A stretch of 64,000 bases of DNA from an uncultured Bacteroidales bacterium (GTDB taxonomy: Bacteria; Bacteroidota; Bacteroidia; Bacteroidales; Bacteroidaceae). Where the stretch lies: contig CACYZY010000005.1 in assembly GCA_902779085.1 (NCBI GenBank), forward strand, positions 62,001-126,000, read 5' to 3'. Under the pieces are notes generated by a model, which was not told where the DNA came from, made no database searches, and saw nothing but the letters and a program-made list of their open reading frames with translations. Shown one piece after another: positions 44,809-53,559 of this stretch. Position 1 is the stretch's first letter, and each line of letters opens with the position of its first letter. Position numbers and translations under genes: made by a program.

Positions 44809-45771
44809 TTGAAACGGTTAGTATCCATATTGATTGTATTGACGTTTCTAGCAGGTTGCCATTATCCCTATAGGGAAATGTTGAAAGACGACGAGCTTGA
44901 CCAGCGTACTCGTGATTCATTGACCATGCTCTTGGAACGTCACTATGCTCCAGGCGTGAATTTAGAGTTGCTGACAGACTCGCTGAATCTAGCTTGTCTG
45001 CCTTTGCAGAACTGTACCAATATGCTGTATAAGGGCGATCATGTGGTGATTGCAGAGATACTAAAAGATACTACTGAGGTGAACGACAGTATTTGGGTGA
45101 AACTAGCCCATTCTGATGGTGTGCAAGGATGGGTATTTGAGAGAGACTTGAAATTTCAGTTTGTGCCCACCGACAGCATTTCGCAGGCTATTCACGCATT
45201 TAGTGGCGCCAACAAAGCCGTGCTAGCTTTTATGATGGCTATTTTCCTTGCTTTCTTCTTAGTAAGGGACTATCAAAAAGAGCCTTTCAAGTTGGTGTGG
45301 TTTAACGACATAGACAGTCTGTACCCCCTATTCCTTTGCCTGGTGGTGGCTTTCAGTTCCACTCTCTATGAAAGCATGCAGATTTTTGCCCCAGACACGT
45401 GGGAAACATTTTACTACAATCCTACATTCTCACCTATAAAATTACCTTGGATACTTACCTTATTCATTGGCAGTCTATGGTTCATCATCATAGCCGCAAT
45501 AGCTGCAGTAAGTGAAGTGTTTCGTCATTTGTCAGGATGGAGCGTGCTCTACTACTTAGTAGGCCTGATGGCTGCATGTATATTCTGCTACCTGTTCTTC
45601 ATGCTTACTACCCACCTTTATGTGGGCTATTTCTTTATACTGCTGCTCTCAGCTATGTTCCTTCGCCGCCTGTGGTTACGTACGTTGCGCTACCCATATA
45701 GATGTGGGCAATGCGGACAAAAGCTTCGTCAGAAAGGCATTTGCCCACACTGCAGGACATTGAATCAATAA
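44809..45771 (+). CDS. Lipoprotein-signal membrane protein with SH3-like domain and C-terminal zinc ribbon
   Basis: 320 residues from a TTG start, which is favoured because the next codons encode a complete lipobox signal (MKRLVSILIVLTFLAGC). Residues about 50-125 look like an SH3-type domain (VNDSIWVKLAHSDGVQGWVFERD, given in part). About five hydrophobic helices follow (133-152, 168-190, 208-235, 246-266, 270-290). The tail is a zinc ribbon CGQCGQKLRQKGICPHC. The topology would place the SH3 domain outside and the ribbon in the cytoplasm. Function unknown. It is probably cotranscribed with the U32 gene. Confidence 0.8.
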   Translation: MKRLVSILIVLTFLAGCHYPYREMLKDDELDQRTRDSLTMLLERHYAPGVNLELLTDSLNLACLPLQNCTNMLYKGDHVVIAEILKDTTEVNDSIWVKLAHSDGVQGWVFERDLKFQFVPTDSISQAIHAFSGANKAVLAFMMAIFLAFFLVRDYQKEPFKLVWFNDIDSLYPLFLCLVVAFSSTLYESMQIFAPDTWETFYYNPTFSPIKLPWILTLFIGSLWFIIIAAIAAVSEVFRHLSGWSVLYYLVGLMAACIFCYLFFMLTTHLYVGYFFILLLSAMFLRRLWLRTLRYPYRCGQCGQKLRQKGICPHCRTLNQ

Positions 45772-45933
45772 AAAATACCCGATTGACCAAGGCTTGTCTT
45801 TTGAAAAGGCAATTATATTGCCTAACTAAAACCAGTCTGAATGACACTTGAAGTATCCCATTGTATTCTGTCTTTACCAATATGCAGCAATGTATTTTAT
45901 CTATAGGGAAGCCCCCTCAGGTAAGGAATTTCG

Positions 45934-45977
45934 TTAGTCCCGCTAAACGGGCGGCTTAGTTCCGCTAAACCCGCCTT
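45934..45977. repeat. Two tandem 22-base imperfect repeats, copy 2
   Basis: Unit 1, 45934-45955 (TTAGTCCCGCTAAACGGGCG...), and unit 2, 45956-45977 (TTAGTTCCGCTAAACCCGCC...). The order, spacing and following CTTCTTCTAA match the copy at 30069-30112. Confidence 0.65.
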
Positions 45978-46100
45978 TTACTTCTTCTAACACTGACGAG
46001 GGGGAGAAAAAGCTCCTTTCCCATAGATACTTTATTATAATATTTTGCAAAATATATATATATTTCATAACTTTACAAAGCAATTATTGCCCAAAATAAG

Positions 46101-46108
46101 TATCTTTG
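46101..46108 (+). promoter_or_regulatory. -7 box of the rhamnosidase gene
   Basis: TATCTTTG 20 bases before the ATG at 46129. The -33 position has no clear TTG. Confidence 0.5.
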
Positions 46109-46128
46109 CAACTAAAAAACTTGAATCT

Positions 46129-48672
46129 ATGCGTGGAAATATATTGCTTTTGATAGCGATGCTCTTGATGAGTTTGACAGTAAGGGCTCAGGAGGTAGTT
46201 GACCTGAGAACTGAGGGCATGAGGGAACCTTTGGGCATTGACAACACCCAGCCACACTTCAGTTGGATCATATCTTCTGAGAATCCGTTCTTGCAGACGG
46301 CTTATGAACTGGAGGTGGCTTCTTCCCCTTCACTACTGAAGGAGGGAAAGGCGGATATGTGGAAGTCGGGCGAGGTACTGACTGACGAGACGGTGATGGT
46401 TACTTACAAAGGTTATCAGCTGCGACCCAGGCAAGTGTATTACTGGCGTATACGTAGCCGCAGCCAAGAGAAATGGACTCCCTGGAGCAATGTACAGCGA
46501 TTCGGCATCGGCATCATCAAACCTGACGGGATGAGAGGAGGATATATTGGCATGGGATTGAGACAGGCACAGAGTATCTTGCTCAGGAAATCGTTCCAGG
46601 TGAAGCAGAAGAAAGGAACCGCCTTACTGCACGTGAATTCATTGGGTTATCATGAAGCTTACCTGAACGGAAAGCCTGTGAGCAAGGCAGTGCTCACTCC
46701 AGCTGTGTCGCAGTTGGACCATCGTTCACAGATTGTTACCTACGATGTCACTCCATTGCTTCGCAAGGGAAAGAACACCTTAATAATTTGGGCTGGATCT
46801 GGATGGTACAAGAAAGAAACGTTCAAGGCTTCGTTTGAAGGGCCATTGGTACGTGCCGACCTAGATTTATTGACTGACAAGGACTTGATGGCTCTGGAGC
46901 AGACAGACACGACCTGGCAAGGTCGTGCAGGAGGATATGAGGACACAGGCACTTGGGAACCAGGGCAGTTCGGTGGCGAACGGATAGAAGCCAGCCAAGT
47001 GCCTTATCAGATGGCAGGTTTGGAGAAGGAGCCAGGATGGCAATCAGTCAAGACCGCTGACATCAAGGATATTGAGGCTACGCCACAGATGTGCGAACTG
47101 AATGAGATCAAGGAAACGCTCAGTCCGGTAAGCATCGAGGACAAAGGCAACGGGCGTTGGCTAGTGGATATGGGGCGAGTAATAAACGGCCAATTTGAGA
47201 TGAAACTCCGAAACCTGCAACCGGGGCATGAGGTGAAGGCATCCTACTGCGATCACCTGCAGGAACTGGATAAGTTTGAGGGTTCTTACTGGGGCGATGA
47301 TATCTTCATCTCATCGGACAAAAAAGAGGGAGACACGTTCCGCAACCGCTTCAACCATCATGTGTTCCGCTATGTGCTGCTGAGTGGACTACCTTATCAG
47401 CCCAAAGCCGAGGATATACGGGTTCATCGCATCGGAATGGAGATAGAGACCACAGGCACGTTCGAGAGTTCTGACGAGGATATGAACCATATTTACCAAC
47501 TGATTACCAAAACGATGGATGGTCTGATGTGGGGCGGATACATGGTGGATTGCGCCAGCATTGAAAGACTGGGCTACGGAGGAGATGGCAACGCTTCTAC
47601 CCTATCGCTACAAAACACCTTCGATGTGGCTCCGCTATACATGAACTGGCTCCAGGCATGGCGAGACGCCACACGTCCTGACGGGAGTGTGCCATACACA
47701 GCACCTAATCCATACAAGGCAGGAGGTGGTCCTTACTGGTGCTCTTTCATCGTGCAGGCTCCGTGGAGAACCTGGTGGAGTTATGGCGATGAGCGTCCGA
47801 TGAAGCTCACCTACGATTCAATGAAGCTCTGGCTACAATATGTTGACAAGCATAGCCGTGACGGTCTGCTTCACCGCTGGCCTGACGAGGAGTATCGCAA
47901 CTGGTACTTAGGCGATTGGTTAGCACCGAAGGGCATCAATGTGCAGGAGGAAGAGAGCATCAATCTGGTGAACAACTGTGTGCTCTCACAATGCTATTCG
48001 GAGCTGATCCAGATGGCTGAGCACTTGGGACAACAGGCTGACAAAGAGGAATTCATCAGACGACGTGAAGCATTAAACCGCCTCATTCACGAGGCGTTTT
48101 ATCATCCTCAATCGGAGACCTATGGCACAGGAAGTCAGTTAGATATGGTCTATCCGTTGCTGGTAGGAGCCGTACCTCAGAACTTACAGGCTAAGGTGCA
48201 TCAGAAGCTTGTTGAGGGATGGGACCATTTGGGTGTAGGACTGGTAGGTGTTCCAGTACTGACCGAGTGGGCCACGCTGAACCACGAAGCTGATTATATG
48301 TTCCGCATGCTGAAGCAACCAGACTACCCCGGATATCTCTTTATGATAAACCAGGGAGCGTCTGGCACCTGGGAAGACTGGCAAGATCCCCGCAGCTATT
48401 TCCACAACTGCTACAACGGCATAGGCAGCTGGTTCTACCAGGCTTTAGGAGGCATCATCCCCACACAACCAGGCTATAAGACAGTGCGCATTGATCCTCA
48501 GCATCCACAAGGTCTGCAATGGGTACGCGTTACCCGACGCACTCCCTACGGAACCATCGTGGTCAGTTGGGAACAAGAGAATGGCATCTACAAGCTGCAT
48601 CTGGAAATCCCCAACGGGATAACGGCTACGATAGGACATAGGGTATTGGGAGCAGGCAAATATGACCTATAA
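46129..48672 (+). CDS. GH78 alpha-L-rhamnosidase
   Basis: About 847 residues, signal peptide MRGNILLLIAMLLMSLTVRAQ. N-terminal beta domains (EPLGIDNTQPHFSW, RPRQVYYWRIRSRSQ) precede the (alpha/alpha)6 barrel with MVDCASIERLGYGGDGNAS, which carries the family's acidic residues (the Asp/Glu in DCASIERLGYGGD). A C-terminal beta domain follows (WVRVTRRTPYGTIVVSWE). The enzyme should remove L-rhamnose from pectin (rhamnogalacturonan) or glycosides by inversion. The internal ATG at 46129 is chosen over an upstream TTG because it starts the signal peptide. Confidence 0.93.
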   Translation: MRGNILLLIAMLLMSLTVRAQEVVDLRTEGMREPLGIDNTQPHFSWIISSENPFLQTAYELEVASSPSLLKEGKADMWKSGEVLTDETVMVTYKGYQLRPRQVYYWRIRSRSQEKWTPWSNVQRFGIGIIKPDGMRGGYIGMGLRQAQSILLRKSFQVKQKKGTALLHVNSLGYHEAYLNGKPVSKAVLTPAVSQLDHRSQIVTYDVTPLLRKGKNTLIIWAGSGWYKKETFKASFEGPLVRADLDLLTDKDLMALEQTDTTWQGRAGGYEDTGTWEPGQFGGERIEASQVPYQMAGLEKEPGWQSVKTADIKDIEATPQMCELNEIKETLSPVSIEDKGNGRWLVDMGRVINGQFEMKLRNLQPGHEVKASYCDHLQELDKFEGSYWGDDIFISSDKKEGDTFRNRFNHHVFRYVLLSGLPYQPKAEDIRVHRIGMEIETTGTFESSDEDMNHIYQLITKTMDGLMWGGYMVDCASIERLGYGGDGNASTLSLQNTFDVAPLYMNWLQAWRDATRPDGSVPYTAPNPYKAGGGPYWCSFIVQAPWRTWWSYGDERPMKLTYDSMKLWLQYVDKHSRDGLLHRWPDEEYRNWYLGDWLAPKGINVQEEESINLVNNCVLSQCYSELIQMAEHLGQQADKEEFIRRREALNRLIHEAFYHPQSETYGTGSQLDMVYPLLVGAVPQNLQAKVHQKLVEGWDHLGVGLVGVPVLTEWATLNHEADYMFRMLKQPDYPGYLFMINQGASGTWEDWQDPRSYFHNCYNGIGSWFYQALGGIIPTQPGYKTVRIDPQHPQGLQWVRVTRRTPYGTIVVSWEQENGIYKLHLEIPNGITATIGHRVLGAGKYDL

Positions 48673-48718
48673 GTCAGCCCCACGAGCAACGGACTACACT
48701 ACACCCTACTCCCAATAT

Positions 48719-51157
48719 TTAAAACCTCAATCTCACATCTATGCCAAGCTGTACGGGTATGCCATGCTGACGGAACTTATTACTCATACTTTCAAAGAAG
48801 AAAGCGTCATAATCTTTGTTGAAGATATTGTTGGCCCACAATGCCAACTCAGATCCTTTATGCAGGAAAGCAAGGCGAGCATTCAGTGTTCCATAAAATT
48901 TCTGAGAATACTTGTTCTGTACATCCCAGTAGATACGTCCTGCTCCACGGAAGTCGGTATTCAAAATGATATTGTCGATAAACGAACCCTCATTGAATTC
49001 AAACACATATTGACCACCAATCATCAGAGTGTGTTTAGGCACAAACGGCACGTACTTGCCTTTAAGATTTTCAGCACCAGAATTAGAGGATACTGTAGCT
49101 AAAAGCGCGTCTGTGCGGAAGGTAGCGTAGGTATAACCATAGTTAGCAGTGAATGAAAGTGCTTTAGTGGTCTGCCAACGCAGAGATACCTCTGCACCGT
49201 AGCTACGGCTCTTACCAGCATTGACAGTAATGCGCCCAAGACCACTGGAAGCAAACTGAGCCAGTTGCTGGTCATGCGTATTAATCAAGAACATAGCCAG
49301 GTCAGCCATCAGAGAACCATCATTTGAGGTGAGGTGAGTACCCAACTCGAAGTTCCAGGAACGCTCAGGCTTGTAGGCTACAGTACCTTCTACATCGTAA
49401 CTCATCTCACGGGATGAAAACGCTTCACCACCCATCTGGCTCATCATACCACCACTCTTCTCATTGATGGCAGCTGTCATATCTGCCGACATCTTACTTT
49501 GAATCAGGTCAGAGAACATCTGGAAGTTATAGCCTCCTGAGCGATAACCTTTAGATGCGCTGAAATATATATTATTGCGTGTGTTGATGTCATATTTTAA
49601 TGCAACCTTAGGCAAAAAATCCCAATTGTCATCATTCAATTTACCAGTAAAGGCAGGATTAATACCTATCCCCTTCAACTGAGCAGCTATAGCAGCCATT
49701 TGGGGAATGCGTTCAAGCATAGGCATGTTGAAATCAAATGTCATCGGACCTGCAGAAGTGTAGTCCAACCATATCTTCTCATACTCCATACGAGCGCCTA
49801 AAGTAAGTGAGAGTCCTTTGAAGCCCAAGTCATTAATGGTTGACTGATGATAAAAAGCGAAATTGGCAGTAGGAGTATCGAAATCACCTGAGATGCTTAT
49901 TTGACTATCAGTTACATCAAGCGACATTTCTGGCATACGTGGGTTCTGTTCTCGCAGACGGATAAATACATTGTTTACATGATCTTCAATCAATGACTTG
50001 ATACCGTCTTCATGGAAAACCACAGGAGCGTCAGTCTTCAGCCACTGGTAGAAGCCACTCAAACCGGTAGCCCATTCCCAACTTCTACCAGGCTTCGACT
50101 TGAACACGAACTCCTGAGAGAGCGTCTTGGAGTTCTGCTTCTGGTTCAAGGTGAAGATGTCGAGAGGCGTATAGTCCTGATCCATATTCATGTCATCCTT
50201 CACAAACTGGAAGCCAGTTACGGAATTGAACACGAATCGGTTAGCCTGATGCTCGATATTCAGGCCCGAATTCAGCAAATGGCGCTTATAGTCGCCAATA
50301 CGGTTATATGCTACCTTCCCTATGTACTGTGGCATAGACTCTACACCCGTAGCCGAGCCCACATACTGATAAGGATATGCACCCTGCTTAAGGTATTCGT
50401 AATTAATGTTGAAATCCAACTTAGTATTGTCGGCAGGCAGATAAATAGCACGAATACGACCACCATATTCATTGCTCTTATCCACATGCTCATTATTTTT
50501 AGCTACATTTTTGAAGAAACCTCCTTGGTGGTCGAAATAAAATCCGCCAGAGAAAGCAAACTGATTAGAGATCCGATGATAATGAGTAACATAAGCTTTA
50601 TATGCATTGTGTGGGGCTGCACTCAGTTGGAGGTCGGTGCCCTGATAATCAAACGGCGACTTAGTATAGATACGTATCAAGCCTCCCATTGTATTGCGCC
50701 CATAGAGGGTACCCTGAGGGCCTCTCAACACATCAACACGATCTATTTCGGAAAAATTGAAATCGAAAGCATTCTTATTTAAATAGGGTATATTATCTAC
50801 ATACAAACCTACGGCAGGAGTATTAATGCGAGAGCCAATGCCTCGTATATATGTTGATGTGGTTAGTTTCGAGCCGTAGGTAGGTATGTAGAGATTGGGC
50901 ACTTGTGTGGAAAATGACTTAATGGAAGTTACTCCCCTCGCACGAATTTCTGCATTAGAGAATGAAGAAGACGAGAGCGTTTGCTGACGCAAACGGGCAT
51001 TCTCTTTTGGAGTGGCCACCACAACAATCTCTTCTATATCGGCCACTCGGGTAATAGTATCTCCCTGTACTGGATCTGTATCTTTCACCGGAATATCGCC
51101 AGCAAATACTTGTCCTACAAGCGAAACCAGCGAAACGGTCATCAATAATTTCTTCAT
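48719..51157 (-). CDS. TonB-dependent outer-membrane receptor
   Basis: 812 residues with a signal peptide ending VGQVFAG. The plug has the TonB box-like IEEIVVVATPKENA, IRGIGSRINTPAVGLYVD and VDVLRGPQGTLYGRNTMGG. A 22-stranded barrel follows and ends VQLGIDVRLRF. It is the iron/siderophore-receptor type, not the SusC type, and has no SusD partner. It may import a metal complex or another large solute. Its gene has its own promoter and lies downstream of a LuxR-type regulator on the same strand; it is convergent with the rhamnosidase gene (46-base gap). Confidence 0.92.
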   Translation of the reverse strand: MKKLLMTVSLVSLVGQVFAGDIPVKDTDPVQGDTITRVADIEEIVVVATPKENARLRQQTLSSSSFSNAEIRARGVTSIKSFSTQVPNLYIPTYGSKLTTSTYIRGIGSRINTPAVGLYVDNIPYLNKNAFDFNFSEIDRVDVLRGPQGTLYGRNTMGGLIRIYTKSPFDYQGTDLQLSAAPHNAYKAYVTHYHRISNQFAFSGGFYFDHQGGFFKNVAKNNEHVDKSNEYGGRIRAIYLPADNTKLDFNINYEYLKQGAYPYQYVGSATGVESMPQYIGKVAYNRIGDYKRHLLNSGLNIEHQANRFVFNSVTGFQFVKDDMNMDQDYTPLDIFTLNQKQNSKTLSQEFVFKSKPGRSWEWATGLSGFYQWLKTDAPVVFHEDGIKSLIEDHVNNVFIRLREQNPRMPEMSLDVTDSQISISGDFDTPTANFAFYHQSTINDLGFKGLSLTLGARMEYEKIWLDYTSAGPMTFDFNMPMLERIPQMAAIAAQLKGIGINPAFTGKLNDDNWDFLPKVALKYDINTRNNIYFSASKGYRSGGYNFQMFSDLIQSKMSADMTAAINEKSGGMMSQMGGEAFSSREMSYDVEGTVAYKPERSWNFELGTHLTSNDGSLMADLAMFLINTHDQQLAQFASSGLGRITVNAGKSRSYGAEVSLRWQTTKALSFTANYGYTYATFRTDALLATVSSNSGAENLKGKYVPFVPKHTLMIGGQYVFEFNEGSFIDNIILNTDFRGAGRIYWDVQNKYSQKFYGTLNARLAFLHKGSELALWANNIFNKDYDAFFFESMSNKFRQHGIPVQLGIDVRLRF

Positions 51158-51184
51158 TTAATACTTTGCTTTAGTTTTCAGCTG

Positions 51185-51215
51185 CAAAGTAAGAGGAAAG
51201 GACTGAAACCTACAA
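51185..51215 (-). promoter_or_regulatory. Promoter of the TonB-dependent receptor gene
   Basis: Minus-strand -33 TTG (51215-51213), 20 bases, -7 TTACTTTG (51192-51185); the ATG is at 51157. Confidence 0.6.
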
Positions 51216-51235
51216 TACCTACAAATGATGATTTA

Positions 51236-51835
51236 TTATATGGAGTCAGCTTCAACATAGCCCCGCATAACAGCGTAGATGGTGAGGCCAGATACTGATT
51301 TGATACCTAATTTCTCGGTAATATTCTTACGATGTGTAATAACTGTTGTGAGGCTTATGTTCAGCTTGTCAGCTATCTCCTTATTTATAAACCCACGAGC
51401 CACCAAACTCAACACCTCAATCTCTCGCATGCTCAAATCATTTTGCAACGGCATTTGTGTTTGTGCAGGGGCATGCGGCATCCCTGGATGTCCATTTTGA
51501 TGCCCTTGCTGGTGTAACTTAAGGATAGATTTCACCATATGCTGTTCATCTTGATTTGTATTCAACGAGAGCACCCCTTGTGGTAATTGAGCTTGCGTTT
51601 CTTCATTACAAAGCACGACTGTTCGGTTTTTCTTTCGAAGGAAGAACGTGGTGTGTTCCAAATAAATCTGAATTGACACAAAGTAGTGCACAAACATATC
51701 TGGCGTATCTGACATCAGTTCGGCATACGAGCCAAACGTGCGGATAGTAATGTTGGGAACAATTTCTTCCAATAGGTTCTCCAAACCTAATCTCGCCAAT
51801 GAGTTATTGTCTATTATTGCTATTTCTTTCTCCAT
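51236..51835 (-). CDS. LuxR-family response regulator with degenerate receiver domain
   Basis: About 199 residues from the ATG at 51835; a longer frame to 51919 overlaps the upstream gene and was not used. The N-terminal receiver-like domain starts EIAIIDNNSLARLGLENLL. Where the phospho-acceptor Asp is expected (PDMFVHYFVSIQIYL) there is none. A His/Gln/Pro-rich linker near residues 110-130 leads to a LuxR HTH (LSMREIEVLSLVARGFINKEIADKL, split: LSMREIEVLSLVARG then FINKEIADKLNIS). Probably regulates by ligand or partner binding instead of phosphorylation; the receptor gene downstream is a plausible target. Confidence 0.82.
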   Translation of the reverse strand: MEKEIAIIDNNSLARLGLENLLEEIVPNITIRTFGSYAELMSDTPDMFVHYFVSIQIYLEHTTFFLRKKNRTVVLCNEETQAQLPQGVLSLNTNQDEQHMVKSILKLHQQGHQNGHPGMPHAPAQTQMPLQNDLSMREIEVLSLVARGFINKEIADKLNISLTTVITHRKNITEKLGIKSVSGLTIYAVMRGYVEADSI

Positions 51836-51869
51836 AATTGTAAATAGTAGTTTGAATATTGTCTTTTTG

Positions 51870-53516
51870 TTAATTGCCCATATAATTAAAGCAGGCTTCG
51901 GCACAACGTTCACCATCAATAGCCGCAGAGACTATGCCTCCAGCATAGCCAGCACCTTCTCCACAAGGGAACAAGCCTTGCACACGTACATGCTGCAAAG
52001 ATTCATTGTCGCGTAAAATGCGAACAGGAGAGGAAGTGCGCGTTTCAACACCGATCACAGTCGCTTCGTTAGTAAGGAAGCCGTGACTCTGCTTTCCAAA
52101 ATAGCGGAAACCATCACGCAAGCGGTCAGTAATAAATGAAGGCATCCAAAAATGAAGGGGCGAAGGAATTAAACCAGGGGCATAACTACTTTCTGGCAAG
52201 CTGCCTCCCAATCGTCCATTCACGAAATCAGCCATACGTTGCGCTGGAGCTGTTTGCTTATAGTTGCCCTGCATCCAGCAAAGGCGTTCCAATGCTGCTT
52301 GAAAAGCGAGTGTCTTTAATTGTGAATTAAAAACAGAGGATTGAGAATTACCTTGAGGGTGGATGCTATGCTCAATGGCCTCTATATCTGTTTCAAGCAC
52401 GGCATCATCTATTTTCAATTTCCCATTCTCTATTTGCATATCTTCTTGCCTAAGTTCCACCACCATACCGCTATTGCTCCAGGCCGTATTTCTATGGCTG
52501 GGACTCATGCCATTTACCACAATCTGTTCAGGACCCGTAGCAGCAGGCACCACAATGCCACCAGGACACATGCAGAAACTGTAAACACCTCTGCCACGAA
52601 CTTGGGTTACAAAACTATATTCAGCAGCTGGCAAGAATTTACCCCTACCCTCGCCTCGATGATATTGTATTTGATCGATTCTATGAGAAGGATGCTCTAA
52701 ACGAACACCCACAGCAATACCTTTTGCCTCAATCTCCACGCCATTATCATATAACCACGCATAGACATCACGAGCCGAATGACCAGTGGCCAAAATAACA
52801 GGGCCCATAAATTCTTTGCCCGTGTTAGTCTGAATACCAACCACCTTATTATCATTGATGATGATGGCATCCATTCGAGTCTGAAAATACACTTCTCCTC
52901 CACAACGAATTATAGTGTTACGCATATTTTCTATAACACGAGGTAACTTATCCGTACCAATATGTGGATGCGCATCCACTAAGATATCGGTAGAAGCACC
53001 ATGTTGGCAGAAGACGTTGAGTATCTTTTCCACATTGCCCCTTTTCTTACTTCGGGTATAGAGTTTGCCATCAGAATAAGCACCTGCACCCCCTTCGCCA
53101 AAACTGTAATTAGACTCTGAGTCAACCATCTGTGTACGAGAAATATTGGCGATATCCAACTTGCGCTGATGCACATCCTTACCTCGTTCAATCACAACTG
53201 GACGAAGACCTAATTCTATAAGTCGCAAAGCAGCAAAGAGTCCACCTGGTCCTGCTCCCACCACTATCACTTGTGGCTTGCCATCAACGATTGGATAATG
53301 AATGGGCGTATATTCCAGTTCAGTTGGTTCTTCATTTACATATGCCCTTACTGTCAGGTTTACGAAAATGGTGCGTTGACGAGCATCAATGCTTCGCTTG
53401 AGGATCCGGATAGCACAGACATTAGTCAATCCCTTCTCCTCAAACAAATAGCCTTTTATTCGCTCATTGTCTGCAGCTACTTCAGGCAAAACCCTTATTT
53501 GATAATCATATGTCAT
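51870..53516 (-). CDS. FAD-dependent oxidoreductase (COG2509 type)
   Basis: 548 residues. The FAD motif is VIVVGAGPGGLFAALRLIELG (first part VVGAGPGGLFAAL near residue 83). Family blocks NYSFGEGGAGAYSDGKLYTR and GIAVGVRLEHPSHRID are present. A CMCPGG motif lies in the C-terminal half. The reaction is not known. An in-frame insert at about residues 360-402 (IENGKLKIDDAVLE ... SVFNSQLKT) looks foreign to the fold. The gene is followed after 34 bases by the LuxR-type gene. Confidence 0.87.
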   Translation of the reverse strand: MTYDYQIRVLPEVAADNERIKGYLFEEKGLTNVCAIRILKRSIDARQRTIFVNLTVRAYVNEEPTELEYTPIHYPIVDGKPQVIVVGAGPGGLFAALRLIELGLRPVVIERGKDVHQRKLDIANISRTQMVDSESNYSFGEGGAGAYSDGKLYTRSKKRGNVEKILNVFCQHGASTDILVDAHPHIGTDKLPRVIENMRNTIIRCGGEVYFQTRMDAIIINDNKVVGIQTNTGKEFMGPVILATGHSARDVYAWLYDNGVEIEAKGIAVGVRLEHPSHRIDQIQYHRGEGRGKFLPAAEYSFVTQVRGRGVYSFCMCPGGIVVPAATGPEQIVVNGMSPSHRNTAWSNSGMVVELRQEDMQIENGKLKIDDAVLETDIEAIEHSIHPQGNSQSSVFNSQLKTLAFQAALERLCWMQGNYKQTAPAQRMADFVNGRLGGSLPESSYAPGLIPSPLHFWMPSFITDRLRDGFRYFGKQSHGFLTNEATVIGVETRTSSPVRILRDNESLQHVRVQGLFPCGEGAGYAGGIVSAAIDGERCAEACFNYMGN

Positions 53517-53559
53517 TTAATGCAATGATATGCTACAGGAAATAATCTCCTATCTTCAA

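Larger units (their letters stand above)
45772..46128. other. Non-coding gap with repeats upstream of the rhamnosidase gene
   Basis: The gap contains a short palindrome GGCAATTATATTGCC (45809-45823), a second copy of the tandem 22-base repeat (45934-45977) framed by CCCCCTC (45912-45918) and GAGGGGG (45998-46004), and a -7 box at 46101. No gene was found; an upstream extension of the rhamnosidase frame to 46045 is not supported by a start signal. Confidence 0.7.

Noticed and set aside
46045-46128. Upstream extension of the rhamnosidase gene
   Set aside because: It begins with TTG, has no ribosome site and would put 28 residues before a clear signal peptide.
51836-51919. Extended start of the LuxR-type gene
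   Set aside because: It overlaps the flavoprotein gene, and the receiver domain begins at the ATG at 51835.
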